64,000 nucleotides of DNA from contig NZ_JASERL010000007.1 in assembly GCF_030766935.1 (NCBI RefSeq), forward strand, positions 372,001 through 436,000, in the 5' to 3' direction. Source of the stretch: Streptomyces sp. KL109B. GTDB lineage: Bacteria > Actinomycetota > Actinomycetes > Streptomycetales > Streptomycetaceae. A program made the translations under genes and the position numbers. Shown in pieces: positions 25,059-36,285 of the stretch; positions within the stretch are counted from its first letter, which is position 1; the number at the start of each line of letters is the position of its first letter. A model generated the notes under the pieces. The model had not been told where the DNA came from. It saw only the letters and a program-made list of their open reading frames with translations, and ran no database searches.

Positions 25059-26831
25059 TTACTTGACGACGCCCAGGGAGGCGTAGTCGTAGCGGCCGCT
25101 GTAGGCGTCGGCCATCATGGCGTTGGTGAGACGCGGGCCACGCCACGTGATGTTGTTCTCGTAGATGAACGGCATCCAGTCGGCCTCGTCGAGGATCCGC
25201 TTGTCGAGCTGCTTGTAGATCTCGCCGGCCTTGTCCGGGTCGGTCTCGGCGATGGCCTTGTCGAACAGCGCGTCGATCTTCGGGTCCTCGATCTGGGACT
25301 CGTTGTAGTTACCGGTCTCCGAGAGGAAGCGGCTGTCCCACAGCGGCTGGCCGAAGCCCTGTCCGGACGGGAAGTCCGGGCCCCAGCCGCTCATCGTCAT
25401 GCCGTAGCCGCGGGCCTTGACGACCTTCGGCGAACCGGTGATCGAGGAGGTCTCGGCGCCGTCGAGGGAGTCCACCGAGAGCTTGATGCCGACCTTGCCG
25501 AGCTGCTCCTGCAGCGCCTCGGCGGTGTCGACCTCGCCCGGGTTGTTGTTACGGGCGGTGATCTTCGTGGAGAAGCCGTTCGGCTTGCCGCACTCCTTCA
25601 GCTCGGACTTGGCCTTGGCCACGTCCGGCTTGCCCTTGCGGGCGAGGATCCCGTACGGGTCGTAATCGCTGTGGCCCTTGATGGACTTCGGCAGGGTGGA
25701 GTTGGCGATGTCGCCGCCGGCCAGCTTGCCGCCGCGGGTCTGCTGGAGGCCCGCGAAGTCCGTCGCGTAGAACACGGCCTTGCGGCAGTGGACGTTGTCG
25801 AAGGGCTTGGCCTTGTGGACGAGGGCGACGTAGCGGACGAAGGAGGTCCGCATGTTGTCGACGCTGTCGCGGTGGTCCTGGACGGCGGTGACGCGACCCG
25901 ACTGGGTCATGCCGGTGCCGTTCAGGTCGACGTCGTAATCGCCTTCCATCAGGCGCTTGTCGTTCTCCTCCAGGTTGGCGGAGATCGTCACGTCGATCTT
26001 GTTGGGCAGCGCGGCGCGGATCGGGTCGGAGGCCCGGTCCCACTTGTCGTTGCGTACAAGGACGATCTTCTTGTTGGCCTTGTACGACTGGAACTTGTAC
26101 GGGCCGGCCGAGAACGGGTGCTGGGTGTACTTGGCCTTCGTGTCCTTCTCCATCTTGACCGGGGATCCGGTCGGCATGGCGAGGAACTGCTCGAAGTCAC
26201 CGTTGGCCTTGGGCAGTTTGAAGACGACGGTCTTGTCGTCCGGCGTCTCGATCGACTTCAGGCCCAGCTTGTCCTTGGACTTGTCCTTGTACGGGCCCTT
26301 GTACTCGCCCTTGGGGTCCAGGTTCTGCTTCAGGTACTGCGGGCCGCCGGTGATGGTGTCGGTCGCCCAGATGCGCTCGATGCCGTACTTGACGTCCTTG
26401 GAGGTGATCGGCGAGCCGTCCTCCCACGTGATGCCGTCCCGCAGGTGGTACGTGTACGTCTTGCCGTCGTCGGAGATCGTGGCCTTGGACTTGGCGAGGT
26501 CGCCGACGAGTTCGTTGGAGGCGGCACCCGGCTTGGGCGCGTACGTCACCAGTTGGCGCGTGTAGAACCGCATGAAGTCCCACGACATGCCGTAGTAGGC
26601 GCGCTGCGGGTCGGCGGAGTCGAGGTCCTGCTTGCCGACCATGCGCAGCGTGCCTCCCTTCTTCTTCGAAGGGTTGGCGATCTTGTTGTACGCGGCGTCG
26701 TAACCGGCGCCCTTCGACGAGTTGTTGGAGTCGTCGTCTCCACCGCCACCGCACGCCGTGGTCGACACCAGCGCTGCGACCACGAGGGCGGCGCCGGCGG
26801 CGAGCCGTCGTTTCGAGGAACCTGTGGGCAT
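25059..26831 (-). CDS. Peptide-binding lipoprotein of ABC transporter (family 5)
   Basis: 590 residues. The N-terminus has a lipoprotein signal ending LVSTTAC, with Cys27 as the lipidation site, then an acidic linker. The rest is an SBP_bac_5 domain: LDSADPQRAYYG near the start, ITSKDVKYGIERI in the middle and DFPSGQGFGQPLW near the hinge. It collects oligopeptides at the outer face of the membrane for the OppBCDF parts encoded around it. It lies between the two permease genes, which is the order oppC-oppA-oppB-oppD-oppF in transcription. Confidence 0.93.
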   Translation of the reverse strand: MPTGSSKRRLAAGAALVVAALVSTTACGGGGDDDSNNSSKGAGYDAAYNKIANPSKKKGGTLRMVGKQDLDSADPQRAYYGMSWDFMRFYTRQLVTYAPKPGAASNELVGDLAKSKATISDDGKTYTYHLRDGITWEDGSPITSKDVKYGIERIWATDTITGGPQYLKQNLDPKGEYKGPYKDKSKDKLGLKSIETPDDKTVVFKLPKANGDFEQFLAMPTGSPVKMEKDTKAKYTQHPFSAGPYKFQSYKANKKIVLVRNDKWDRASDPIRAALPNKIDVTISANLEENDKRLMEGDYDVDLNGTGMTQSGRVTAVQDHRDSVDNMRTSFVRYVALVHKAKPFDNVHCRKAVFYATDFAGLQQTRGGKLAGGDIANSTLPKSIKGHSDYDPYGILARKGKPDVAKAKSELKECGKPNGFSTKITARNNNPGEVDTAEALQEQLGKVGIKLSVDSLDGAETSSITGSPKVVKARGYGMTMSGWGPDFPSGQGFGQPLWDSRFLSETGNYNESQIEDPKIDALFDKAIAETDPDKAGEIYKQLDKRILDEADWMPFIYENNITWRGPRLTNAMMADAYSGRYDYASLGVVK

Positions 26832-26960
26832 TTTCTCGTAACCTCCGAGATCGCGGTCCCGGACACCTGCCGGAGAACCATGGAGTCAAGCCACCTGACG
26901 GTGCTGCAGGGGCAGTTCGGTGAAAGCCAGTTGGACTTGTGAGGTGCGCCGCGCGCGGCG

Positions 26961-27965
26961 TTACCGAGTGCCCTTCGGGTCGAGGGCGTCGCGCAGCCCG
27001 TCGCCGAAGAGGTTGAACGCGAGGACGGTGATGAAGATCGTGACGCCCGGGAAGACCATGAACATCGGGTCGTGCTCGTACGTCTCCAGGGCGTCGCGGA
27101 GCATGCCGCCCCAGGAGGCCGTGGGCGGCCGGACACCCGCGCCGAGGAAGCTGAGCGCCGCCTCCGTGAGGATGTTGGTCGGGATCATCAGCGTCATGTA
27201 GACGACGATGGGCGCGACCAGGTTCGGCAGCAGTTCACGGAACAGGATGTGCCGGGAGCCACCGCCCAACGACCGTGCCGCTTCGACGTATTCACGCTCC
27301 CGCAGGGAGAGCGTCTGCCCTCTGACGATGCGTCCGATGTACGGCCAGCCGAAGAACCCGATGACCAGGACGAGCACGGCGATGCGCACCCCGCTGCCGG
27401 TCAGGCCGAGCAGGTCGTCCGGGAGCACGGAGACCAGGGAGATGATGAACAGCAGCTGCGGGAAGGAGAGCAGCACGTCCATCACGCGGCTGATCACCGC
27501 GTCGATCCAGCCGCCGAAGTAGCCGGCGATGATGCCGAACAGGGTGCCGAGGGCGACGGCGACGATCGCCGCGAGGAACGCGACGAGCAGCGAGATCCGG
27601 GCGCCGTAGACGATGCGGCTGAAGATGTCGCGGCCCTTGTTCGGTTCGAGGCCGAACAGGAAGTCGCCGCTGACGCCGCCGAGCGCGCCCTGCGGCAGGT
27701 TCGTCAGCGGGTCGAGCTTGTCCTGGTGGAACTCGTTCGGCGGGTGGCCGAGCAGACTGACGATGAGCGGCGCGAAGACCGCGACCAGGACCAGGAAGAC
27801 GACAACGATGCCACCGCCGAGGGCGACCTTGTCGCGCTTGAGCCGGTTCCAGGCGATCTGCTTGAGCGACCGGCCCTCGACCTTGCGGTCGCCGTCTCCC
27901 TTGGCGGACTCGACCGGGGCGCTCGGTTCCGCTTCCGCGCTCGTGTCGTGCAATGGTGCCGTCAT
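26961..27965 (-). CDS. Oligopeptide ABC transporter permease (OppC/DppC type)
   Basis: 334 residues from the ATG at 27965, with GAGGGG upstream. An N-terminal cytoplasmic stretch of about 45 residues precedes six membrane helices, and the EAA-like loop REREYVEAARSLGGGSRHILFRELLPN is present (read in parts). It is the first gene of the peptide operon, with the promoter presumably in the 277 bp up to 28242. The nearest neighbour upstream is an SseB-domain gene on the same strand, too far off to be sure it is not cotranscribed. Confidence 0.92.
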   Translation of the reverse strand: MTAPLHDTSAEAEPSAPVESAKGDGDRKVEGRSLKQIAWNRLKRDKVALGGGIVVVFLVLVAVFAPLIVSLLGHPPNEFHQDKLDPLTNLPQGALGGVSGDFLFGLEPNKGRDIFSRIVYGARISLLVAFLAAIVAVALGTLFGIIAGYFGGWIDAVISRVMDVLLSFPQLLFIISLVSVLPDDLLGLTGSGVRIAVLVLVIGFFGWPYIGRIVRGQTLSLREREYVEAARSLGGGSRHILFRELLPNLVAPIVVYMTLMIPTNILTEAALSFLGAGVRPPTASWGGMLRDALETYEHDPMFMVFPGVTIFITVLAFNLFGDGLRDALDPKGTR

Positions 27966-28212
27966 CGTGGCAGGGACCCCTCTCAACCGGCGGTGACCGG
28001 CCCGCACTTGCCGCTGTGGCGGCGTGGTTCAGTCCGTCGTACACAGAGGCGAAGCCCCCTTGGAGCGGGAGTCTTCAACCTGGGCGCGATCTGTTGCCAG
28101 ACTTGGCGGCGAAAGGATGCCTAACCGTGATGCTTGCTGGGGTGTTCCGTTATCCGGACTGGGGTGAACGGGAGGCGGACGGCGGGCAGTTGGGGCGTAA
28201 TGGGTCTTTACC

Positions 28213-28235
28213 AAGCCCGTCCGGCGATTGGGGAC
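28213..28235. repeat. Dispersed intergenic repeat, short partial copy
   Basis: CAAGCCCGTCCGGCGATTG matches the left arm of the repeat seen at 21509 with a few changes. It starts just after the 3' end of the SseB-domain gene (stop at 28243). It has no partner arm nearby, so it is a remnant. Confidence 0.55.
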
Positions 28236-28242
28236 ATCTGTT

Positions 28243-29091
28243 TCAGTACGTCGCGCCGTACGGCGGCGGGTAGCCGTAGCCACCGCCCGCCGGGGCCGGA
28301 GGCGCCGCATGGGCCTCGCGGTCGTAGAACGGACGGGCCTGGCGCAGCCACATGGCCACCGGGTCGTACTCGTCCGACATCGCCACGGTCGAGACCGGAA
28401 GGCCCTCCGGCACCGCGGGGATGGACTGCTGCATCATCGCGCGGACCGCGTCCACGGAGGCCGGGGACGTGTCGTAGACGTCAAGGCCGATGGCCAGGTA
28501 GGGCGCGCCCAGCGTCGGCTGCACCCAGGCGCGGCGCAGCGAGCGGATCGCCGTCGTGCGGTGCGCGTTCTGCGTCAACACGGCGTAGAACTGGGGGATT
28601 TCGATGGTCGGCTCGGAGAGCCGCAGGGGGCCGGCCGGCTGGCGGTCCAGGCCGCCCGCGATGCGCCGCAGGTCGAGCCACGGGACACCGACGCCGCCGC
28701 CCGGCGCGTGCGGGTTCAGCCAGAGCCCGTAATGGTCCGGGTACAGCGTGCGCGCCGCGTCGACGCCGCTCACCACCTCGTACGCCCGCGACCAGCCGGA
28801 GGCGGAGAGCTCCTGCGCGGAGGTGACGCAGGGGGCGTACGAGAAGCCGTCCACCTCCATGTTCCCGTACTGGGCGTCCGGGGATCCGGCCTGGCCGTGC
28901 CAGAGCAGCATCCAGACCTGGCCGGCCGCGGGATCTGCGAGGGCCTTGAGGAGCGCCTCGTACGCGTCGTAGCGTCCCGGCGTCACCTGGCGCAGCATGT
29001 GCTCGACCTGTCCGGCCGCGGCCGTGCCCGACGCACTCACCCGTAACCGCCCCTTCGGCTCTTCGACTCTCAAAACGTCCGTGTTCCGCAC
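28243..29091 (-). CDS. SseB-domain protein (enhanced serine sensitivity family), paralog 1
   Basis: 282 residues, cytoplasmic, with a Gly/Tyr/Pro-rich C-terminal tail (GGGYGYPPPYGATY). It resembles the Streptomyces SseB-like proteins that lie beside the glycine-cleavage genes. The N-terminal SseB-like domain includes VWMLLWHGQAGSPDAQYGNM, and the C-terminal SseB_C domain is about 150-260 (FYAVLTQNAHRTTAIRSLRR, YLAIGLDVYDT). E. coli SseB raises serine sensitivity when overproduced; its molecular action is unknown. Start is a GTG at 29091 without a clear ribosome site, so a later start is possible. It follows the second SseB-like gene by 82 bp. Confidence 0.75.
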   Translation of the reverse strand: MRNTDVLRVEEPKGRLRVSASGTAAAGQVEHMLRQVTPGRYDAYEALLKALADPAAGQVWMLLWHGQAGSPDAQYGNMEVDGFSYAPCVTSAQELSASGWSRAYEVVSGVDAARTLYPDHYGLWLNPHAPGGGVGVPWLDLRRIAGGLDRQPAGPLRLSEPTIEIPQFYAVLTQNAHRTTAIRSLRRAWVQPTLGAPYLAIGLDVYDTSPASVDAVRAMMQQSIPAVPEGLPVSTVAMSDEYDPVAMWLRQARPFYDREAHAAPPAPAGGGYGYPPPYGATY

Positions 29092-29173
29092 GTGGCCGGA
29101 AAGCGAACCGCCGACCGGTCACGTCATGAAACCAGCTTAAGCGGCGATACTGACACCGACTTGACGGACGTCG

Positions 29174-30007
29174 TCACCCTTGCCGTACGTAGAACGGCCG
29201 TACGTGCGTGCGCAGCCAGTCCGCGACCGGGTCCTGCGTCACATCCAGGAACACGAGGTTGACCGGCCAGGCCACCGGCGCCCGGCCCAGCGCCCGCCCC
29301 AGCGCGTCCAGCGGAAGGTCGCGGGCGGGCCCGGTGGCGCCCCCGCCGTCCGTCAGCTCCACCCCGATGAACAGCGAAGGCTCCGCGTCCTCCACGGCCG
29401 CGAGGCAGCGCCGTGCGCTCAGCACCGTGCCGAGCGCCTCGAACTCCTCGCGCACCGCGGCCAGGAAGTCCACCGGGTCGACCTGCCAGTCGGGCTCGCT
29501 CAGCACCACGCGGCCACCCGTCGCGGGCCCGTCGAGCGGCGTGCGCCCGCTGCGGGCCAGCTCCGCCACGGCCGGCGGGGGCAGCGGCACGCCGACCGTG
29601 CCGTCCGGGTTCACGGCGATGCCGACCTGCGGCGGAAGCCCGCGCGCGAACTCCACGGCAGGCGCCACCGTGCAGTCCATCCGGCCACCGGTGACCGCCA
29701 TGAACTGCTGCTCGGAGCTGAACACGGGAACGTAGGCCTGGCCCTGGATCTCCAGGGTCGGCAGGTCGAGGTCCCGGCTGGCGTTCGAGCCGCCCTTGGG
29801 CAGCGGGATCCACACGTGACTGCGGCCGAGGGCCTCCACGATCCGGCCGCCCGCCGCGGCGCCCGCCTCCTGGCCGAGGGCCGCGGCGAGGATCTCCTCC
29901 AGCTCGTTCGCGGGCCAGCCCTGCGCGGGGTGGGCGTACGCGCCCTCGTGCCCCTGCGCGTGGCCGTGCCCCGGCTCGGGGGTCCCTGGGAACTCCATGA
30001 CTGCCAT
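29174..30007 (-). CDS. SseB-domain protein (enhanced serine sensitivity family), paralog 2
   Basis: 277 residues from the ATG at 30007 (a second ATG at 29998 is close behind; AAAGG lies upstream). The head is His/Gly-rich (GHGHAQGHEGAYAHP). Residues about 30-150 form the SseB N-terminal domain (VWIPLPKGGSN, YVPVFSSEQQFMAVTGG). About 180-275 form the C-terminal domain (DFLAAVREEFEALGTVLSARR, LFIGVEL, WLRTHVRPFYVR). The same C-terminal WLR...RPFY pattern ends paralog 1's core, so the two are likely an old duplication. The setting next to gcvT-gcvH-glyA and sdaA supports a tie to serine/glycine balance. Confidence 0.78.
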   Translation of the reverse strand: MAVMEFPGTPEPGHGHAQGHEGAYAHPAQGWPANELEEILAAALGQEAGAAAGGRIVEALGRSHVWIPLPKGGSNASRDLDLPTLEIQGQAYVPVFSSEQQFMAVTGGRMDCTVAPAVEFARGLPPQVGIAVNPDGTVGVPLPPPAVAELARSGRTPLDGPATGGRVVLSEPDWQVDPVDFLAAVREEFEALGTVLSARRCLAAVEDAEPSLFIGVELTDGGGATGPARDLPLDALGRALGRAPVAWPVNLVFLDVTQDPVADWLRTHVRPFYVRQG

Positions 30008-30012
30008 CAAAC

Positions 30013-30078
30013 CTTTGCTGCTCTGTGCTGCTGTGTGACCGCTGCGTGTGACCGCTGCTGTGTGACCGCTGCTGCGCG
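30013..30078. repeat. Short imperfect tandem repeat (TGTGACCGCTGC units)
   Basis: Upstream of the SseB paralog 2 start, GTGTGACCGCTGC-like units occur three times in about 45 bp, flanked by CTGCTG runs. The pattern is a simple local amplification in the promoter area. I see no gene in it. Confidence 0.7.
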
Positions 30079-30214
30079 CGCCCGACGATAGCGCGTGCAC
30101 CCGAATGGACACGGAGCGGCTCCGTCTGTTTGCGGAGGGTGGTCGCGGCTTCGAGGGTGGCGATACGGGAGCGCTCCCCCGATACCGGGGCGCTCCACGA
30201 CCGAAAGGACCCGC

Positions 30215-30760
30215 ATGAAGCTCTCCAAGGCCGCCTCCGTCGCCGTCGGCTCCGCCCTCTGCGGCTCGCTGCTGCTCGGCACCGCAGGCCCGGCGCTCGC
30301 CTCCGGCGCCGAACCGGACACCTCCCTGCCGACCGCCGCCACCACGCGCATGTACGCGGACGTCAACGCCCTGTACGACGCCGTGAACCGGTACACCGCG
30401 CAGCCGTACGGCGATCCGGCCGAGGTGCTCGCGGCGCTCGACCGGGTGCTCGCCGATCCGGCCCCGGGCCAGCCGGTGGACGGCAAGGACCAAGTGGCGA
30501 AGCTCAAGGCGGAGTTGAAGACCGAGATCGACGCCTTGGTGAGCGCGGCGAGCAAGGGCGACCTGTCGGCGACGGTCTCGAAGTTGCAGGCGGTGCCGCA
30601 GCTCGCGGTGGAGCTGCTGGTCACCGTGAGCCTCGGCAAGCTCGCGGACGAGATGAAGCTCCCCGACGCACCCAAGACACCGAAGGTGCCCAAGGCATCC
30701 AAGGACGCCGCCGCCATGCCGAAGCTGCCCGAGCTGCCGAAGGCCCCCTCCAACGGCTGA
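30215..30760 (+). CDS. Small secreted protein of unknown function
   Basis: 181 residues from the ATG at 30215, with GAAAGGAC at a good distance. Residues 1-30 are a Sec signal peptide ending ALA-SGAEP. The mature part is mostly helical (RMYADVNALYDAVNRYTAQ ... VAKLKAELKTEIDALVSAASK) and the last 35 residues are a Lys/Pro tail (PKTPKVPKASKD). No cysteines after the signal peptide and no recognisable catalytic motif. Convergent with the ATPase gene, 19 bp away. Function unknown. Confidence 0.8.
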   Translation: MKLSKAASVAVGSALCGSLLLGTAGPALASGAEPDTSLPTAATTRMYADVNALYDAVNRYTAQPYGDPAEVLAALDRVLADPAPGQPVDGKDQVAKLKAELKTEIDALVSAASKGDLSATVSKLQAVPQLAVELLVTVSLGKLADEMKLPDAPKTPKVPKASKDAAAMPKLPELPKAPSNG

Positions 30761-30779
30761 CCGCTCCCCCGCGCGGCGA

Positions 30780-31415
30780 TCACTCGCTGAACGTGATGCC
30801 TCCCAGCGCCTCCGTCGCCGCGCGGTCGAGCAGCACCGCCGACTCCATCCCGGCCGGCAGGTCCCCCCGCTCCGTCGAGGAGACGAGCGCGCCGACCGCC
30901 CGGCGGTGGCGGGCGAAGGCGTACCGGGACACCCCGCGGCCGCGGCTGCGCTGCCCTTCGAGGGCGGTGTCCTCCGGCACGTCGAGCAGCATCAGGTGGA
31001 CGGCGGCCCCGCGCCGCCGCGCCGTGCGGGTCACCCAGCGGCGCACCCACGCCTGCGTACCGCAGTCGTGCACGACGACGCTGGCGCCCGAGCGCATCGC
31101 CCGCCGCAGACCCGCGTAGTGCGCGACGCGGACGAGCGGGCGGTACAGCGCGTACGGCAAAAAGCGCGGCATCCGCGCGGCCCAGCGCTCGCGGGTGTCC
31201 TGCGAGTCGATCCGGATCTCCGTGACGGCCCGCCGCATCAGCGTCGACTTGCCGCTGCCCGGCAGGCCCGAGATCACGACGAGGTCGCCCGCCCCGAAGA
31301 ACAGCCTGTGCGGGGTGTGTCCGCGGCGCCCGCGCAGGTCGCGCACCGAGCGCTGCCGCGGAATCCGCACCCCCGCCAACGCCCCCGCGTATACGCCTGC
31401 CACAGCCTTCTGCAC
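30780..31415 (-). CDS. P-loop ATPase/kinase-like protein (AAA_33 type)
   Basis: 211 residues from the GTG at 31415, chosen because GGGGAGGACG lies upstream. Walker A GLPGSGKST at 50-58, then an alpha/beta fold with SVVVHDCGT and HLMLLDVPEDTALEGQRSRGRGVS, the layout of small zeta-toxin/polynucleotide-kinase-like ATPases that phosphorylate small substrates. A long basic helix region (RRWVTRTARRRGAAV) follows. No membrane segments. It is transcribed away from the glycine riboswitch. Substrate unknown. Confidence 0.82.
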   Translation of the reverse strand: MQKAVAGVYAGALAGVRIPRQRSVRDLRGRRGHTPHRLFFGAGDLVVISGLPGSGKSTLMRRAVTEIRIDSQDTRERWAARMPRFLPYALYRPLVRVAHYAGLRRAMRSGASVVVHDCGTQAWVRRWVTRTARRRGAAVHLMLLDVPEDTALEGQRSRGRGVSRYAFARHRRAVGALVSSTERGDLPAGMESAVLLDRAATEALGGITFSE

Positions 31416-31561
31416 CGCGATCGTCCTCCCCGCTCCGGTCACGCCACTCTTGCCCGCCAAGTGTAAAGAGAAGGTAATGCCGTACAAGCTGTTTCCCTGT
31501 TCCCCCGGCATGCAATGATGTGCGCGCCAAGCCCACACAACCTCATACCGGCCGCTCGAAT

Positions 31562-31757
31562 CCGCGCGGGAGAGTTCCGGGGACCTACGGGTTCGCGGAC
31601 GCCGAAGGAGCAAGTTCCTCCCTTGAATCTCTCAGGCCCCGTACCGCGCGGGCGAGGCAGATCTGAAAAGCGGGCCACCGTTGACGTACGGCGGCCCCAC
31701 CCAAGGTGCAAGCCCTCTCGGGGCGAACCTCTCAGGTTCCGATGACAGATGGGGAGG
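31562..31757 (+). ncRNA. Tandem glycine riboswitch upstream of gcvT
   Basis: Two glycine aptamers in series. Aptamer 1 runs from GCGGGAGAG (31565) through GCCGAAGGAGCAA and GAATCTCTCAGG to GCAGATCTGAAAAG. Aptamer 2 has CCACCCAAGGTGCAAG and GAACCTCTCAGGTTCCGATGACAGATGGGGAGG. These are the conserved cores of the gcvT RNA. It sits 40 bp before gcvT and should turn on the glycine-cleavage genes when glycine is plentiful. The rest of the 381-bp stretch (31416-31561) holds the promoters for this transcript and for the divergent ATPase gene. Confidence 0.93.
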
Positions 31758-31796
31758 AAACTTCACCATCGCCGTCATGCCACGGGAGCACCGCTG

Positions 31797-32912
<1,116 letters not shown>

Positions 32913-32976
32913 GCCGCGCCCGTCCGGGCGCCCCCTCTGTCACCAGCACCTTCCCGCGTACAGGAGAATTCGCATC

Positions 32977-33354
32977 ATGAGCAACCCCCAGCAGCTGCGT
33001 TACAGCAAGGAGCACGAGTGGCTCTCGGCCGTCGAGGACGGCGTCGCCACCGTGGGCATCACGGAGCACGCCGCCAACGCGCTCGGTGACATCGTGTTCG
33101 TCCAGCTTCCCGAGGTCGGGGACACCGCCACCGCGGGCGAGACCTGCGGCGAGCTGGAGTCCACGAAGTCGGTCTCCGACCTGTACTCCCCCGTCACCGG
33201 CGAGGTCACCGAGATCAACCAGGACGTCGTCGACGACCCGGCGCTCGTCAACTCGGCCCCGTTCGAGGGCGGTTGGCTGTTCAAGGTCCGCCTCGCCGAG
33301 GAGCCGAAGGACCTGCTCTCCGCCGACGAGTACACCGAGTTCTCCGGGAGCTGA
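32977..33354 (+). CDS. gcvH: Glycine cleavage H-protein GcvH
   Basis: 125 residues. The lipoylated carrier of the glycine cleavage complex: the lipoyl Lys is Lys64 in GELESTKSVSD, in the expected hairpin turn. The start is the ATG at 32977, preceded by CAGGAGAATTCGC. It lies 64 bp after gcvT and 8 bp before glyA, so it belongs to the riboswitch-controlled transcript. Full length with normal C-terminus. Confidence 0.97.
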   Translation: MSNPQQLRYSKEHEWLSAVEDGVATVGITEHAANALGDIVFVQLPEVGDTATAGETCGELESTKSVSDLYSPVTGEVTEINQDVVDDPALVNSAPFEGGWLFKVRLAEEPKDLLSADEYTEFSGS

Positions 33355-33362
33355 CCCCTCTG

Positions 33363-34637
33363 ATGACCGACAAGAACGTACTGAACGAGTCCCTGCACGA
33401 GCTCGACCCCGAGGTCGCCGTCGCGGTCGACGCCGAGCTGAAGCGCCAGCAGTCGACCCTCGAAATGATCGCGTCGGAGAACTTCGCCCCGGCCGCCGTC
33501 ATGGAGGCCCAGGGCTCGGTCCTCACCAACAAGTACGCGGAGGGCTACCCCGGCCGCCGCTACTACGGCGGCTGCGAGCACGTCGACGTCACCGAGCAGA
33601 TCGCCATCGACCGCGTGAAGGCGCTGTTCGGCGCCGAGTACGCGAACGTGCAGCCGCACTCGGGCGCCTCCGCGAACCAGGCCGCCCTCTTCGCCATCGC
33701 CAAGCCGGGCGACACGATCCTCGGCCTGGACCTGGCGCACGGCGGCCACCTCACGCACGGCATGCGCCTGAACTTCTCCGGCAAGCAGTTCAACGTCGTG
33801 CCGTACCACGTGGACGACGCGGGCCTGGTCGACATGGCCGAGGTCGAGCGCCTCGCCAAGGAGCACCGCCCGAAGGTGATCATCGCGGGCTGGTCCGCCT
33901 ACCCGCGCCAGCTGGACTTCGCCGAGTTCCGTCGCATCGCCGACGAGGTCGAGGCGTACCTCTGGGTCGACATGGCGCACTTCGCGGGCCTCGTGGCCGC
34001 GGGCCTGCACCCGAACCCGGTCCCGCACGCCGACGTCGTCACGTCCACGACGCACAAGACGCTCGGCGGCCCGCGCGGCGGCATCATCCTCGCCCGCAAC
34101 AAGGACTTCGCGAAGAAGCTGAACTCGGCGGTCTTCCCGGGCTTCCAGGGCGGCCCCCTGGAGCACGTGATCGCGGCCAAGGCGGTCTCCTTCAAGGTCG
34201 CGGCTTCGGACGACTTCAAGGAGCGCCAGGCCCGCACGATCGAGGGCGCCCAGATCCTCGCCGAGCGCCTGACCACCCCGGAGTCCCGCGCGGCGGGCGT
34301 GAACGTCCTGTCCGGCGGCACCGACGTGCACCTGGTCCTCGTCGACCTGCGCGACTCCGAGCTCGACGGCCAGCAGGCCGAGGACCGGCTCCACGAGGTC
34401 GGCATCACGGTCAACCGCAACGCGGTCCCGAACGACCCGCGCCCGCCGATGGTCACCTCCGGCCTCCGCATCGGCACCCCGGCCCTCGCCACCCGCGGCT
34501 TCACCGCCGAGGACTTCCGCGAGGTCGCCGACGTGATCGCGCTCGCGCTTCAGCCGTCGTACGACGCCGAGGCGCTGGGGGCCCGGGTGACCGCCCTGGC
34601 CGACAAGCACCCGCTGTACCCGAACCTCGGGAAGTAA
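33363..34637 (+). CDS. glyA: Serine hydroxymethyltransferase GlyA
   Basis: 424 residues. PLP enzyme that interconverts serine and glycine with one-carbon transfer to tetrahydrofolate. PLP Lys232 is in TSTTHKTLGGPRGG; EMIASENF, NKYAEGYPGRRYYGG and the VDMAHFAGL strand with the PLP-binding Asp are all present. Start is the ATG at 33363, 8 bp after gcvH; its ribosome site (GGGAG) overlaps the end of gcvH. Together with GcvT/GcvH it links glycine breakdown to one-carbon units and serine. Confidence 0.98.
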   Translation: MTDKNVLNESLHELDPEVAVAVDAELKRQQSTLEMIASENFAPAAVMEAQGSVLTNKYAEGYPGRRYYGGCEHVDVTEQIAIDRVKALFGAEYANVQPHSGASANQAALFAIAKPGDTILGLDLAHGGHLTHGMRLNFSGKQFNVVPYHVDDAGLVDMAEVERLAKEHRPKVIIAGWSAYPRQLDFAEFRRIADEVEAYLWVDMAHFAGLVAAGLHPNPVPHADVVTSTTHKTLGGPRGGIILARNKDFAKKLNSAVFPGFQGGPLEHVIAAKAVSFKVAASDDFKERQARTIEGAQILAERLTTPESRAAGVNVLSGGTDVHLVLVDLRDSELDGQQAEDRLHEVGITVNRNAVPNDPRPPMVTSGLRIGTPALATRGFTAEDFREVADVIALALQPSYDAEALGARVTALADKHPLYPNLGK

Positions 34638-34732
34638 CACACAGCGGGCCTGCCCCTGGGGCACCGCGCACACTGGAGTGTGCACGGTGCCCCGCACCAT
34701 GTACGTACCGTCCTTCCCTCCGGAGGAGTCCC

Positions 34733-36118
<1,386 letters not shown>

Positions 36119-36234
36119 GCGGAGGGCCCTGACCAGCGCGCTCGCATCTTTCGGCGCTCCCTGAGGAAGGGGCTCTTGACCTGCAGGTTTGCGGTACGCG
36201 ATCAACACCGGATGCGCCGCTCACCCGCCACGGG

Positions 36235-36285
36235 ATGTATCAAATCGATCCCTCGGAACCATACGAGGGGTACCATTTGATACAT
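36235..36285 (+). promoter_or_regulatory. Palindromic operator overlapping the AbiEi start codon
   Basis: ATGTATCAAAT (36235-36245) and ATTTGATACAT (36275-36285) are exact reverse complements 40 bp apart, centre to centre. Between them CCCTCG (36250-36255) and CGAGGG (36264-36269) form a second nested pair. The right outer arm runs into the antitoxin start codon ATG (36284-36286). AbiEi proteins of the type IV family are known to bind inverted repeats and repress their own operon, so this is the likely binding site. Confidence 0.8.
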
